Shown: positions 1 through 9,116 of the stretch, one piece after another
Numbering within the stretch: the stretch's first letter is position 1
Layout: every line of letters begins with the position of its first letter
From: Glutamicibacter sp. JL.03c
Lineage (GTDB): Bacteria; Actinomycetota; Actinomycetes; Actinomycetales; Micrococcaceae
Length of the DNA: 64,000 nt
NCBI RefSeq assembly: GCF_025854375.1
Contig: NZ_CP107575.1
Location: 124,001-188,000 of the forward strand
Reading direction: 5' to 3'
Notes under the pieces: model-generated
The model's input: only the letters and a program-made list of their open reading frames with translations
What the model was told of the DNA's origin: nothing
Database searches by the model: none
Made by a program: the position numbers and the translations under genes

Positions 1-114
1 TTTGTTCCGCAGTGCTTCTAGCTAAGTTTTGCACAATCGAACCGGCATCCCGGACACTATGACATTTCTGGCAACGGCTTCGAAACTTGTTGCCAACGGG
101 CATAGGATTTGAAG

Positions 115-624
115 GTGAATACTTTTACCGTCCGCTCCGCCAGAACCAGTGATGTCCCGGCCATTCGCGATCTTGTGCGACCTTTGGCCGAACAACGCAT
201 CTTGCTGGATAAGGAAGCGGTGACCTACTACGAATCCATTCAGGAATTCGTTGTAGCCCAGGACGCCCACGGGAATGTTGTCGGCTGTGGTGGCCTGCAC
301 GTGATCTGGGAAGACATCGCCGAAATCCGCACCCTCGCCACTTCCGATACGGTCCGCGGCATGGGCGTCGGGCACCTTTTGCTGGGTGAATTGCTGCGCC
401 GGGCCAAGGCCGTCGGGGTTTCCCGGGTCTTCTGCCTGACCTTCGAGGTCGCCTTCTTCGAACGCCAGGGTTTCAGCGTGATGGCCGACCAGAGCGCAGT
501 GGATTCCTCGGTGTACCAGGAAATCCTGCTCTCAAGGGATGAAGGCGTAGCCGAATTCCTGGACCTTGCCCGGGTCAAGCCCAATACGCTGGGAAATACC
601 CGCATGATCATCGCCCTGGACTAG
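115..624 (+). CDS. GNAT N-acetyltransferase, short ArgA-like (amino-acid N-acetyltransferase)
   Basis: A 169-residue single-domain GNAT protein resembling the short actinobacterial N-acetylglutamate synthases, which acetylate glutamate with acetyl-CoA in the first step of arginine synthesis. The acetyl-CoA pyrophosphate-binding loop is visible as VRGMGVGHLLL near residue 80, and FFERQGF near residue 115 is the usual GNAT C-terminal motif. It lacks the amino-acid-kinase domain of classical ArgA, as is normal for short forms. I chose the GTG at 115 because an AGGA lies 8 bases upstream; a TTG at 109 is in frame but too close to it. The next gene is convergent, 6 bases away. Substrate is inferred from family likeness only. 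Confidence 0.75.
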   Translation: MNTFTVRSARTSDVPAIRDLVRPLAEQRILLDKEAVTYYESIQEFVVAQDAHGNVVGCGGLHVIWEDIAEIRTLATSDTVRGMGVGHLLLGELLRRAKAVGVSRVFCLTFEVAFFERQGFSVMADQSAVDSSVYQEILLSRDEGVAEFLDLARVKPNTLGNTRMIIALD

Positions 625-630
625 TCCAGG

Positions 631-1431
631 CTAGTCCATCCGGTCATAGCGGGCGCGCAAGACCAGGTAGATCGCATAGCTGAGCAGGCCGGCGGCAATG
701 ACCATCAGCAGCACCGAGCCATAGGCCTGGTCGCGGATGGCCTTGAGCGCCCCGTCGATGCCGCTGGCCTCTTCGGGATCGCCCTGGATGGTGGCCACGA
801 TGAATAAGAGCCCCAGCGCCCCGAGCACCAGCCCCTTGGCAGGGTAGCCGATCATCCCGGAATAGCGGATCGCCGAGGAGATTTCGCTGCGGCTCGACCG
901 GTGCAGATCATCAAGGAATTTGCGGCTCACTCCCTTGTAGATGTAATACCCGGCCATCCCCAGCAGCACCAGGCCCAGGATGATCAGCGCGGCCCGCCCC
1001 GCCACGGACTTCATCAGCATGCCGCTCAGGCTCGTGGTGCTCTGGCCAGAATCGCTGGGGTTGCCCACGGCAAAACGGCCGAAGGCGAACCCCACGGCCA
1101 GGAACACCACGCCGGTGCCCGCGAACTTGAGCCGATCCTTGGCTTCCTTCTCCGGCAGCAGCACCTGGGCCAGCGACCACACACCGAGCAATAGCGCGCC
1201 GACGGCGCAAATCCACAGCAGCACCACGCCGAAGGGCTGTGCCGACAGCGCCTGCATGGCGCCGCTCTGGTCGGCCTGCGCCTGCCCGCCGGTGGCGAGC
1301 ACCGCGGCAAGAACCCCGATGGTGCCGTGCAAAATGCCGTTGGCGATGTAGCCGAGCCGGGCCAGGCGTTCAAACCACGGGTGCCGTGCGGCCTGATGGG
1401 CGGCAGCGGCCGGATCAACGGAAGCGTTCAT
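631..1431 (-). CDS. DUF1206 family integral membrane protein
   Basis: A 266-residue protein with six predicted hydrophobic segments arranged as three two-helix repeats, the pattern of DUF1206 proteins. The repeats are visible as similar stretches beginning near residues 21 (FERLARLGYIANGILHGTIG), 100 and 190 (YSGMIGYPAKGLVLGALG). It would sit in the cytoplasmic membrane; function is unknown. It follows mutY on the same strand after 13 bases, so co-transcription is likely. Confidence 0.8.
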   Translation of the reverse strand: MNASVDPAAAAHQAARHPWFERLARLGYIANGILHGTIGVLAAVLATGGQAQADQSGAMQALSAQPFGVVLLWICAVGALLLGVWSLAQVLLPEKEAKDRLKFAGTGVVFLAVGFAFGRFAVGNPSDSGQSTTSLSGMLMKSVAGRAALIILGLVLLGMAGYYIYKGVSRKFLDDLHRSSRSEISSAIRYSGMIGYPAKGLVLGALGLLFIVATIQGDPEEASGIDGALKAIRDQAYGSVLLMVIAAGLLSYAIYLVLRARYDRMD

Positions 1432-1444
1432 GCGCTAAGCATAG

Positions 1445-2353
1445 CTAGGATGGCAGGCGCACGCCGTCATCTTCGAGCACTGCCAGCCCGTCTTTGAGCA
1501 AGCCGGCCAGGGCCCGCTCGCGCTGCGCGGGTTCAGCCTGCAGCTTTTCCAGCGCCACATAGGTGGCGTGGCTCTGCCCGGCAAGATCGGCCAGGAAGGA
1601 AGCTTGCGGAACCGGATGCTCATGTTCGCGCAGGACCGCCATGATCGCGCCTCGCACCTGGCGGTCGGTGCCCTTCCAGGCCTGGCCCTTCGGAGTGTAG
1701 TGCGGGGCCGGCTGGCCTGCGGCGATCCATGCGCACTGCTCGAAGACCGGGCAGGCATCACAGCGCGGGCTGCGCGCGGTGCATACCAGCGCGCCGAGCT
1801 CCATCACCGAGATATTCCACAAATTCGCCTGGCAATCATCTTCGGGCTGCACCCGCCGGGCGCGCGCGAATTCGCTGGCGCGCGGGCCGGGCTCGGGCAG
1901 GGCCATGCCGCCAAAGAGCCGGGCATGCACCCGCCGGATATTGGTATCGACCACCACGGTGCGCTCACCGAAAGCGAAGCAGGCAATGGCTGCGGCCGTA
2001 TAGTCGCCTACCCCGGGCAAGGCCCTCAGCGCCTCTTCGGTGCGTGGCACCTCGCCGTTGTATTCGGTGGTGATTTCCACCGCCGCGGCATGCAGCCGCT
2101 GGGCCCTGCGCGGGTAGCCCAAGCGGCCCCAGGCCTTCAGCGCTTCGGAGAGCGGCTCAGCGGCCAGGTCCTGAGGCCGCGGCCAACGGCGCATCCACTG
2201 TTCCCACACCGGCAGGACACGCGCCACGGGGGTCTGCTGGAGCATGAATTCGCTGACCATGACCTCCCAGCCGCTCACGCGGTCACGGCGCCAGGGCAGG
2301 TCCCGGGAATTCTTCTGGTACCAGTCATTGATGAGGTGATGGATTTGTTGCAC
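1445..2353 (-). CDS. mutY: A/G-specific adenine DNA glycosylase
   Basis: MutY removes adenine mispaired with 8-oxoguanine in base excision repair. The 302-residue protein has the HhH-GPD fold: the catalytic glutamate in SEFMLQQTPVARV near residue 35, the helix-hairpin-helix LPGVGDYTAAAI near 112, the catalytic-region aspartate in VVVDTNIRRVH near 135, and the four-cysteine iron-sulfur loop (CTARSPRCDACPVFEQC) near 190-207. The C-terminal NUDIX-like recognition domain is very short, as in many actinobacterial MutY proteins. Upstream of the DUF1206 gene in the same direction. Confidence 0.93.
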   Translation of the reverse strand: MQQIHHLINDWYQKNSRDLPWRRDRVSGWEVMVSEFMLQQTPVARVLPVWEQWMRRWPRPQDLAAEPLSEALKAWGRLGYPRRAQRLHAAAVEITTEYNGEVPRTEEALRALPGVGDYTAAAIACFAFGERTVVVDTNIRRVHARLFGGMALPEPGPRASEFARARRVQPEDDCQANLWNISVMELGALVCTARSPRCDACPVFEQCAWIAAGQPAPHYTPKGQAWKGTDRQVRGAIMAVLREHEHPVPQASFLADLAGQSHATYVALEKLQAEPAQRERALAGLLKDGLAVLEDDGVRLPS

Positions 2354-2439
2354 CCCACCACTGTAGCCAACGATGTTTCATTGCCTCGATTCCCCTGCCA
2401 TTACCCGGATCCCGGGCAGCAATGAACTAGCCTTAAGCC

Positions 2440-3045
2440 ATGAGCAATGCATCAGGGGGAAAGCTTCCAGCCAGCGTCTATCGGCGCCGGCGCATCACCG
2501 TCGCGGTGATGGCCTTGGTGCTGGTGGGCTTGATCATCTGGGGTATTGCCGCCATTGCCGGATTGCTCTCGCAGGACCCGAAGGATCCTGCAGCCCCGGC
2601 CCCTACCGCGCAGTCCAGCGCGCCGACCCAGAGCGCGGAATCCGAAGAGGACGCGGGTAAGAAGTGCAAGGCCGATGAGGTGAAGGTGACCGCCTCCACG
2701 GACGCCAAGAGCTATCCGGCAGGCAAGAATCCGGTGCTGATCTTGAGCGTGGAAAACACCTCGAAGCGCGAGTGCGAAGTGAACGTCGGGACCAACATGC
2801 AGGAATTCTTGATCTCCAGCGGCTCCGACCGGGTCTTCTCCACGGTGGACTGCCTGCAAAACGGCGAAGACGTGCCGCTGGCCTTCGCCGCAGGGCAGAA
2901 GGAGAACGCCCGCTTCACCTGGAACCGCGACCGCTCGGCGCCGGGCTGCAAGGCCGTGAGTGTCCAGCCACGGCCGGGCACCTACAAGTTCACTGCGGCC
3001 ATCGGGGAATTCGAATCCGAGCCGGTGAGCTTCACCCTGGAGTAG
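2440..3045 (+). CDS. membrane-anchored extracytoplasmic protein, DUF4232-like
   Basis: A 201-residue protein with a basic N-terminus, one membrane segment at about residues 21-45, a low-complexity Ala/Pro/Ser/Gln linker to about residue 68, then a beta-rich extracytoplasmic domain with conserved cysteines (KKCKADEVKV, KRECEVNVG, DCLQNG, APGCKAV). The Cys-paired beta domain with a C-terminal FTAAIGEFESEPVSFTLE resembles the actinobacterial DUF4232 or intracellular-proteinase-inhibitor-like domain. Function unknown. It lies between two divergent/convergent repair genes and converges on disA with 3 bases between the stops. Confidence 0.6.
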   Translation: MSNASGGKLPASVYRRRRITVAVMALVLVGLIIWGIAAIAGLLSQDPKDPAAPAPTAQSSAPTQSAESEEDAGKKCKADEVKVTASTDAKSYPAGKNPVLILSVENTSKRECEVNVGTNMQEFLISSGSDRVFSTVDCLQNGEDVPLAFAAGQKENARFTWNRDRSAPGCKAVSVQPRPGTYKFTAAIGEFESEPVSFTLE

Positions 3046-3048
3046 TTC

Positions 3049-4122
3049 CTAGATGTAGCGATCCAGCAGCGAGGACTCGGCCATGCGGGCCAGGCCCTCG
3101 CGGATGGAACGGGCGCGTTGTTCGCCCACCCCTTCGATCTCCATCAACGCGGTCGTCGAGGCGGCCATCAAAAGCTGCAAATTATCAAAGGACGCCACCA
3201 GTCGATCACCGATGGCCTTGGGCACCGTGCGGATCTGCGAGAGCAGGCGGTAGCCCTTGGGCGTGAGCTGATCATCGGGCCCGACACTGCCCTGCGGGAA
3301 CAGGATCTTGGTCAACCCTTCAAGGTCGATCAGCTGCGCATCGGAGACCTCATGCAGTCTCTCGAGAGCGATATCAATATCTAGCTCCGGGTCTTCGGCC
3401 TGCGCGTAGTCGCGCATCAGCAGCTGGTTATCGACCTGGATCCCGGAGAGCAATTCCGCATGCTGCGCGGCCAGCAGGCGCCCGTCCATGCCCAGCTCCA
3501 GCACGTAGCGGGAGATTTCCTCGCTGGTCCGGCGCAGCATTTCGGTGCGCTGCAAGACCGCCAGGACTTCGCGGGCGGTAGCTACATCCTCGATCTCCGC
3601 CGCGGACAGGGCGCTGGTGACCTGGTCCAGGCGGTGGCGGTAGCGCTCCAGGGTGGCGATGGCCTGGTTGCCTCGGGCCAGCAGCCGTTCGGCCGGCTCG
3701 AGCACGTGGCGCTCGCCGGCGGCGTAGAGCGTAATGGTCTGCATGGACTGGGAGACCGAAATGGTCGGGAAGCCGGTCTGCGCGGCAACACGTTCGGCCG
3801 TGCGGTGGCGGGTGCCTGACTCCTGGGTGTCGATCTGCGCGTCGGGCATCAGCTGCACCCCGGCCTGGAGGATCTGGCGGGCAGTGCCATCCAGGATGAT
3901 CGCCCCGTCCATCTTCGCCAGTTCGCGGATGCGGGTGGGCGTGTAGTCGGTGTTGATCCTGAAGCCGCCGGAGCTGATGGATTCAACCACCTTGTCATGT
4001 CCCAGCACGATCAGGGCGCCGGTGCGGCCGCGCTGGATGCGCTCGAGCCCCTGGGCAAGTTCGGTCCCCGGGGCGATTTGGGCCAGGATGGCCAGGAATC
4101 CGGGGGATGGGTTCGCTTTCAA
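3049..4122 (-). CDS. disA: DNA integrity scanning diadenylate cyclase
   Basis: DisA makes cyclic di-AMP from two ATP and slows synthesis when it meets branched DNA. The 357-residue protein has the N-terminal DAC domain, with the DGA motif in DGAIILDGT near residue 72 and the RHR motif in GTRHRTAER near 103, a coiled linker (about 150-290), and a C-terminal helix-hairpin-helix (ALMEIEGVGEQRARSIREGL) near residue 330. Length matches the family. It lies 34 bases downstream of radA on the same strand, the common actinobacterial pairing; RadA is a known DisA partner in Bacillus. Confidence 0.95.
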   Translation of the reverse strand: MKANPSPGFLAILAQIAPGTELAQGLERIQRGRTGALIVLGHDKVVESISSGGFRINTDYTPTRIRELAKMDGAIILDGTARQILQAGVQLMPDAQIDTQESGTRHRTAERVAAQTGFPTISVSQSMQTITLYAAGERHVLEPAERLLARGNQAIATLERYRHRLDQVTSALSAAEIEDVATAREVLAVLQRTEMLRRTSEEISRYVLELGMDGRLLAAQHAELLSGIQVDNQLLMRDYAQAEDPELDIDIALERLHEVSDAQLIDLEGLTKILFPQGSVGPDDQLTPKGYRLLSQIRTVPKAIGDRLVASFDNLQLLMAASTTALMEIEGVGEQRARSIREGLARMAESSLLDRYI

Positions 4123-4156
4123 CGTGCGTCCTTTCGGCGGGCGGCAGCACTCTAGT

Positions 4157-5551
4157 TTATCGTGTTGGCTTCTGCCGCTGGGTGAAGGCGATATCCAAGG
4201 CCTGGGCGATGTTTTCCACCTGGAATACGCGGATCCCGTCGGGGATATTTTTCAGCGGTTCCGGGGTGGCCGGGGCCATCGCGAAGGAGAAGCCCAGGCG
4301 TTGCGCCTCGGTGATGCGACGTGAAATCTCCGGCACCTGCCGCACCTCCCCGGCCAGCCCGACTTCGCCGAAGGCCACAAAATCCTGGGGCAGGGGGAAC
4401 TCGTTCATCGAAGAGGCCAGCGCCAGGGCGCAGGCCAAGTCGGAGGCCGGCTCCGCGATTTTCACCCCGCCAACGGTGGCGATGTAGGAATCCATGGAGG
4501 ACAGGTCCATATGCGCCCGCGCTTGCAGGACCGCGACCACCATCTGTGCGCGGGCCGCGTCCAATCCGCTGGTGGCGCGCCGGGCTGCCGGGGCGTTGCT
4601 GCGCGAGAGCAGGGTCTGCACCTCGGCGACCAGTGGGCGCCGGCCCTCCAAGGTCACGGTGATGCAGGTTCCCGGCACGGGATTGCGGGTGCGGGTGACG
4701 AAGAGCTTGGACGGATCGGTCAATGACTCGATGCCGTCTTCATTCAAATCGAAGCAGCCCACCTCATCGGTGGCCCCGTAGCGGTTCTTCAGCGCGCGCA
4801 GGATGCGAAGCCTCGAATGCTTTTCGCCGTCGAACTGGCAGACCACATCCACCAGGTGCTCCAGCAGGCGGGGGCCCGCGACCGAGCCTTCCTTGGTCAC
4901 GTGCCCGACCATGATGGTGGACATCGCACGGGTCTTGGCGGCGTTGATGATCGATGCGGCCACTTCGCGCACCTGCGAGACGCCGCCGGCGGCCCCATCA
5001 ACCTCGGCCGAGGAGAAGGTCTGCACCGAGTCCAGGATCAGCAGCTGCGGGTCGATCTCCTGGATCTGTCCCAGGGCCAGCGCCAGATCGGTTTCGGCGG
5101 CCAGATACAGGGTGTCGGCGATCGCGTTGATGCGTTCGGCCCGGGACTTGACCTGGGCCGCGGATTCCTCGCCGGTCAAATACAGCACCCGAAGACCGGT
5201 CTGCGCGGCCTTGGCGGCCACATCCAGGAGCAGCGTGGACTTTCCGACGCCCGGTTCACCGGCAAGCAGGATGGCCGCGGCCGGTACCAGCCCGCCACCG
5301 AGCACGCGGTCCAGTTCGGAGACCCCGCTGGGCCTGAAGGCCGCTTCGGAGCCATCGATCTGGGCGATCGGCTTGGCCGGGTGGGCCACCTTGGCGGCGG
5401 CCACGGTGCGCGCGGAGACAACCCCTACCTCTTCAACGGTGCCCCACCCCTGGCATTCGCCGCAGCGTCCCACCCATTTGATGGTGGTCCAGCCGCATTC
5501 AGAACATTTGAATGTCGGCGAAGACTTGCTGCGTGTGGAGGTTTTGGCCAT
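4157..5551 (-). CDS. radA: DNA repair protein RadA (Sms)
   Basis: RadA is a RecA-like ATPase that promotes branch migration during recombination. The 464-residue protein shows the N-terminal zinc finger CSECGWTTIKWVGRCGECQGWG, Walker A GEPGVGKST near residue 98, the RadA-specific KNRYG motif near residue 255, and a C-terminal Lon-protease-like domain (DLSSMDSYIATVGGVKI onward). Full length. It probably forms an operon with disA. Confidence 0.96.
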   Translation of the reverse strand: MAKTSTRSKSSPTFKCSECGWTTIKWVGRCGECQGWGTVEEVGVVSARTVAAAKVAHPAKPIAQIDGSEAAFRPSGVSELDRVLGGGLVPAAAILLAGEPGVGKSTLLLDVAAKAAQTGLRVLYLTGEESAAQVKSRAERINAIADTLYLAAETDLALALGQIQEIDPQLLILDSVQTFSSAEVDGAAGGVSQVREVAASIINAAKTRAMSTIMVGHVTKEGSVAGPRLLEHLVDVVCQFDGEKHSRLRILRALKNRYGATDEVGCFDLNEDGIESLTDPSKLFVTRTRNPVPGTCITVTLEGRRPLVAEVQTLLSRSNAPAARRATSGLDAARAQMVVAVLQARAHMDLSSMDSYIATVGGVKIAEPASDLACALALASSMNEFPLPQDFVAFGEVGLAGEVRQVPEISRRITEAQRLGFSFAMAPATPEPLKNIPDGIRVFQVENIAQALDIAFTQRQKPTR

Positions 5552-5586
5552 AGGCCCATGCTATCGAGCCGGGCGGACAAAATTGC

Positions 5587-6729
5587 TCAAGACAGCTTGG
5601 GCAACGCGCTGATGGCTTCGTCGTGATTGCGCCCGGCGGCTTCGAGCAGATCCACGATCATCGGCCGCAGCAATAGCACCAGGCCTTCGCCCTGCAGGCC
5701 CTCGACCCCTAGCGCCCGCGGGTCCAGCTGCGCCGCTGCGTTCTCCAATTGGCGCACCGCGGATTTTTCGTATTTGCGTTGCCCGGCCACGGTTTGTTCG
5801 CGCACCGAGTGGGCCAGCGAGTTCGCGGCCTCCGAGACCTCGCGCAACAGCGGTGCCAGAGCCTCGGCCCCTTCAGGGGTCAGCGCCCCATTGCTGAGCA
5901 CCGATGCCAAGCGGCGTGCGAAGACGCGCAGGTTGCGGGCGGTCCAGTCGTAGTGGTTGAAGCGTTCGGAAAGCCGGGCCAGCTCGTGGCGGTGCCGGCG
6001 GCCGGCCGGGGAAATCATCGCGATTTCCTTGGAGGCACTGAAAGCCCCGGGCAGCTTGTCCAGGTGCTTCTGGGTTCCGCGGGCCTTGATCAGCGCGTGG
6101 AATGCCGAGCGCCGGTCATCATCGCGGATGGCCCACGAGCATTCGAGGATGGCCTCGGAGAGTTCCTTGAACAGTTCGCTCAGGGCCGCCACCGGGGTGC
6201 GCCGCGGATCGGTGGGCCAGAAGATGATCACCAGCAGGGCCAGCAGCGAACCGGTCAGCGCGTCGATGGATCTGGCAAAGGGACCGTCCACGCTGACCGG
6301 CAGCAGGACGACCAGCGCCGATTGCATGCCCAACTGGGTGGAGAAGATCGCCCCTGAGTCCAGGTAGCGGGCCACCACCAGGCTCAGCGACATCACCAGG
6401 GCCGCCTGCCAGATGCCCTGGCCGAACCAGTGCATCAAGGTATCGCCCAAGGCCACGCCCAGGGTGCAGCCCAGGGCCACCTCGGCGGTTTTGCGCGCCG
6501 TGGTGGAAGCGCCGAAGCCCAGGGAAATCAGGGCGCTGGTGGCGGAAAAAATCGGCTGGGTGTGCCCCCAGATGCTCTCGGCAATCCAGAAGGCGCCGAT
6601 GGCGCCCAGGGTCATGCGCAGAATCCTAGGCAGCGAATTGCGCGCGCGGAGCAATCCGGCGCGGTTTCGCGCAGCCAGGAAGCCGGCAACCTTTGCCGGC
6701 AATCGCTTCTGAGTACTCCCAATAGCCAT
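5587..6729 (-). CDS. FUSC family membrane protein (aromatic acid exporter-like)
   Basis: A 380-residue protein with an N-terminal six-helix membrane domain (about residues 30-170; IWGHTQPIFSATSALISLGFG, ALVVLLPVSVDGPF) and a long helical cytoplasmic C-terminal half. This is the layout of FUSC/ArAE proteins related to aromatic acid exporters. Substrate unknown. It is on the same strand as radA, 35 bases upstream of it, and diverges from the pst operon. Confidence 0.75.
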   Translation of the reverse strand: MAIGSTQKRLPAKVAGFLAARNRAGLLRARNSLPRILRMTLGAIGAFWIAESIWGHTQPIFSATSALISLGFGASTTARKTAEVALGCTLGVALGDTLMHWFGQGIWQAALVMSLSLVVARYLDSGAIFSTQLGMQSALVVLLPVSVDGPFARSIDALTGSLLALLVIIFWPTDPRRTPVAALSELFKELSEAILECSWAIRDDDRRSAFHALIKARGTQKHLDKLPGAFSASKEIAMISPAGRRHRHELARLSERFNHYDWTARNLRVFARRLASVLSNGALTPEGAEALAPLLREVSEAANSLAHSVREQTVAGQRKYEKSAVRQLENAAAQLDPRALGVEGLQGEGLVLLLRPMIVDLLEAAGRNHDEAISALPKLS

Positions 6730-6819
6730 AGGCTCAGTCTCCCACGGACTGGGCGCGAAGCCGATGAAGATGCGGCGAAATCGCTTCAGTGAGCAGGATC
6801 ACCAGCCCATGCAGAAGCT

Positions 6820-6841
6820 GTTAACCTCTTGTTCACCTTCG
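6820..6841 (+). promoter_or_regulatory. PHO box (PhoP operator) upstream of pstS
   Basis: Two adjacent 11-base direct repeats, GTTAACCTCTT (6820-6830) and GTTCACCTTCG (6831-6841), match the direct-repeat-unit structure of actinobacterial PhoP operators. A further GGTTACC follows at about 6852. The pstS start is about 105 bases downstream. Phosphate-starvation induction is inferred from family knowledge. Confidence 0.75.
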
Positions 6842-6945
6842 CCGGGGGAACTGGTTACCTTGGCTCTTTAACGTCGTAGATGAAGCGGGACAGAATCCGC
6901 TGGCAAGTTTCTTACATTTAGTATTCAACATGGGGAGTACATCTC

Positions 6946-8061
6946 GTGAAGCTCAATCGCTTTGGCAGTGCAGCTGCCGTCCTTTCTGTCGCGGCACTCG
7001 CACTGACCGCTTGCGGTTCAGACAGCCCAACCGCTGCCAGCTCCGAGAGCGCAGCAGGCAGCTCATCGGCCTCTGGCGTCACCGGCACCCTGACCGGCAT
7101 CGGTGCTTCCAGCCAGAATTCGGCAATGGAAGCATGGAGCACCGGCTTCAAGGCCGCCAACTCCGGCGCCACCGTGCAGTACTCGCCAGATGGCTCCGGC
7201 GCAGGCCGTGAAGCCTTCCTGGCAGGCGGCGCGCAGTTCGCCGGCTCGGATGCCTACCTGAAGGAAGAGGAAGCCACCAAGGCCAAGGAAGTGTGCGGCC
7301 CGGACGGTGCCTTCAACATCCCGGCCTACGTTTCGCCGATCGCTGTTGCCTTCAACCTCGAAGGCGTTGATGAGATCAACATGGACGCAGCCACCATCGC
7401 CAAGGTGTTCAAGAAGGAAATCACCAAGTGGAACGATGAGGCCATCGCCACGCAGAACCCGGATGTGGAACTGCCTGACACCGCCATCACCGTGGTTCAC
7501 CGCAACGATGAGTCCGGTACCACCGAGAACTTCGTCGAGTACCTGAAGGCTGCCGCAGCCGATGTCTGGAGCTACGAGGTTTCCGGCGACTGGCCAAGCG
7601 ACATCCAGTCGGAGAACGCCAAGGGCACCTCCGGCGTGGTTTCGACCACCACCTCCACCAACGGCGCCATCACCTACGCTGACTTCTCCGCAGTGGGCGG
7701 CCTGTCCACCGTGAACGTCAAGGTCGGCGACGAGTACACCAAGATCTCGGCTGATGCAGCTGCCAAGGCCCTGGAAGCCGCAACCCCGGTTGAAGGCGCG
7801 GCCGAAAATGACCTGGCACTGGACCTGAAGCGCGACACCACCGAGTCGGGCACCTACCCAATCGTGCTGGTTTCGTACCACATCTTCTGCAGCAGCTACA
7901 AGGATCAGGCCACCGTGGACCTGGTCAAGGCCTTCGGCAACTACGTAGTTTCCGAGGAAGGCCAGAAGACCGCCCAGGAATCGGCCGGCAACGCGCCGAT
8001 CTCGGCAAGCATCGCAGAGAAGGCTGCCAAGGCGATCGACTCGATCACCGTCGCCCAGTAG
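6946..8061 (+). CDS. pstS: phosphate ABC transporter substrate-binding lipoprotein
   Basis: PstS binds inorganic phosphate outside the membrane and hands it to PstCA. The 371-residue protein has a lipoprotein signal peptide with lipobox LTAC (cysteine 23), a Ser/Ala-rich linker, then the two-lobed phosphate-binding domain. Phosphate-contact motifs are visible as GIGASSQNSAMEAW near 50, GSGAGREAFLAGGAQFAGSD near 84-104, and HRNDESGTTENF near 185. First gene of pstSCAB, behind the PHO box. Confidence 0.96.
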   Translation: MKLNRFGSAAAVLSVAALALTACGSDSPTAASSESAAGSSSASGVTGTLTGIGASSQNSAMEAWSTGFKAANSGATVQYSPDGSGAGREAFLAGGAQFAGSDAYLKEEEATKAKEVCGPDGAFNIPAYVSPIAVAFNLEGVDEINMDAATIAKVFKKEITKWNDEAIATQNPDVELPDTAITVVHRNDESGTTENFVEYLKAAAADVWSYEVSGDWPSDIQSENAKGTSGVVSTTTSTNGAITYADFSAVGGLSTVNVKVGDEYTKISADAAAKALEAATPVEGAAENDLALDLKRDTTESGTYPIVLVSYHIFCSSYKDQATVDLVKAFGNYVVSEEGQKTAQESAGNAPISASIAEKAAKAIDSITVAQ

Positions 8062-8086
8062 GACTCCTGCCGGGCAACCGGTGCAT

Positions 8087-8116
8087 GGTGCGGGTGGTGA
8101 CTCAGCCACCCGCACC
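8087..8116 (+). terminator. stem-loop in the pstS-pstC gap
   Basis: Perfect 11-bp arms (8087-8097 GGTGCGGGTGG; 8106-8116) with an 8-base loop, and no T-run after it. It sits 25 bases after the pstS stop in a 119-base gap. Such hairpins commonly stabilise the pstS transcript or attenuate read-through, so that binding protein exceeds permease; that role is inferred. Confidence 0.55.
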
Positions 8117-8180
8117 AGCAACACCCCTCCACCCCCAGCAGTGAATACTGCTTCACCCCCGTTTCGTAAAGGCTTTAGCC

Positions 8181-9116
8181 ATGACTACCAATGCTTTGAC
8201 GAGCAAGTCATCGACTTCCGGCCGCGCAGGCGACAAGATCTTCTCTGGCGCCGCGCTGGCTGCCGGTGTCCTGATCCTGATCACGCTCTTCGCGGTCGCG
8301 GTCTTCTTGCTGATCCAAGCGCTACCGACGTTCTTCGCTGATCCGGCGGAGATTTCCGGTGGCCAAGGATTCTTCGCTTACATCTGGCCGATTGTTATCG
8401 GCACCGTCATCGCAGCCGCCATCGCGCTGGCTGTAGCTACCCCGATCGGCATCGGCGTGGCGCTATTCATCTCGCACTTCGCCCCCAGGAAGGTTGCTGG
8501 CCCGCTCGGCTACCTGATCGACCTGCTGGCCGCGATTCCGTCGGTCATCTATGGCGCCTGGGGCTACATGGTGCTGGCACCGGCCCTGGTCCCGGGATAC
8601 GAATGGCTGGCCGCGAACCTGGGATTCCTTCCCATCTTCGAGGGTCCCGCCTCGCAGACCGGCAAGACCATGCTCACCGCTGGCATCGTCCTGGCCGTCA
8701 TGGTGCTTCCGATCATCACCTCGCTGAGCCGAGAAATCTTCTTGCAGACGCCCAAGCTGCATGAAGAAGCGGCGCTGGCCCTGGGAGCCACCCGCTGGGA
8801 AATGATCACCACCGCGGTGATCCCTTTTGCCCGGCCAGGCATCATCTCGGCGGTCATGCTGGGACTGGGACGTGCCCTGGGCGAGACCATGGCCGTGGCC
8901 CTGGTGCTCTCCACCGGCAACCTGATCCCGTCGCTGATAAAGACCGGCAACCAGACCATTGCCGCGGAAATCGCCTTGAACTTCCCCGAGGCATTCGGGC
9001 TGCGCCTCTCGGAGCTGATCGCTGCCGGCCTGGTCCTGTTCCTGATCACCCTGGTAGTGAACATGATCGCCCGCGGAATCATCGCCCGCCACAAGGAATT
9101 CTCGGGAGCTAACTGA
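8181..9116 (+). CDS. pstC: phosphate ABC transporter permease PstC
   Basis: A 311-residue inner-membrane subunit of the high-affinity phosphate importer, with six predicted membrane helices. The ABC-permease EAA loop is visible as EEAALALGATRWEMITTAVIPFARPG near residues 196-220. DLLAAIPSVIYGAWGY near 115 is typical of PstC. Its stop TGA shares one base with the pstA ATG, indicating translational coupling. Confidence 0.96.
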   Translation: MTTNALTSKSSTSGRAGDKIFSGAALAAGVLILITLFAVAVFLLIQALPTFFADPAEISGGQGFFAYIWPIVIGTVIAAAIALAVATPIGIGVALFISHFAPRKVAGPLGYLIDLLAAIPSVIYGAWGYMVLAPALVPGYEWLAANLGFLPIFEGPASQTGKTMLTAGIVLAVMVLPIITSLSREIFLQTPKLHEEAALALGATRWEMITTAVIPFARPGIISAVMLGLGRALGETMAVALVLSTGNLIPSLIKTGNQTIAAEIALNFPEAFGLRLSELIAAGLVLFLITLVVNMIARGIIARHKEFSGAN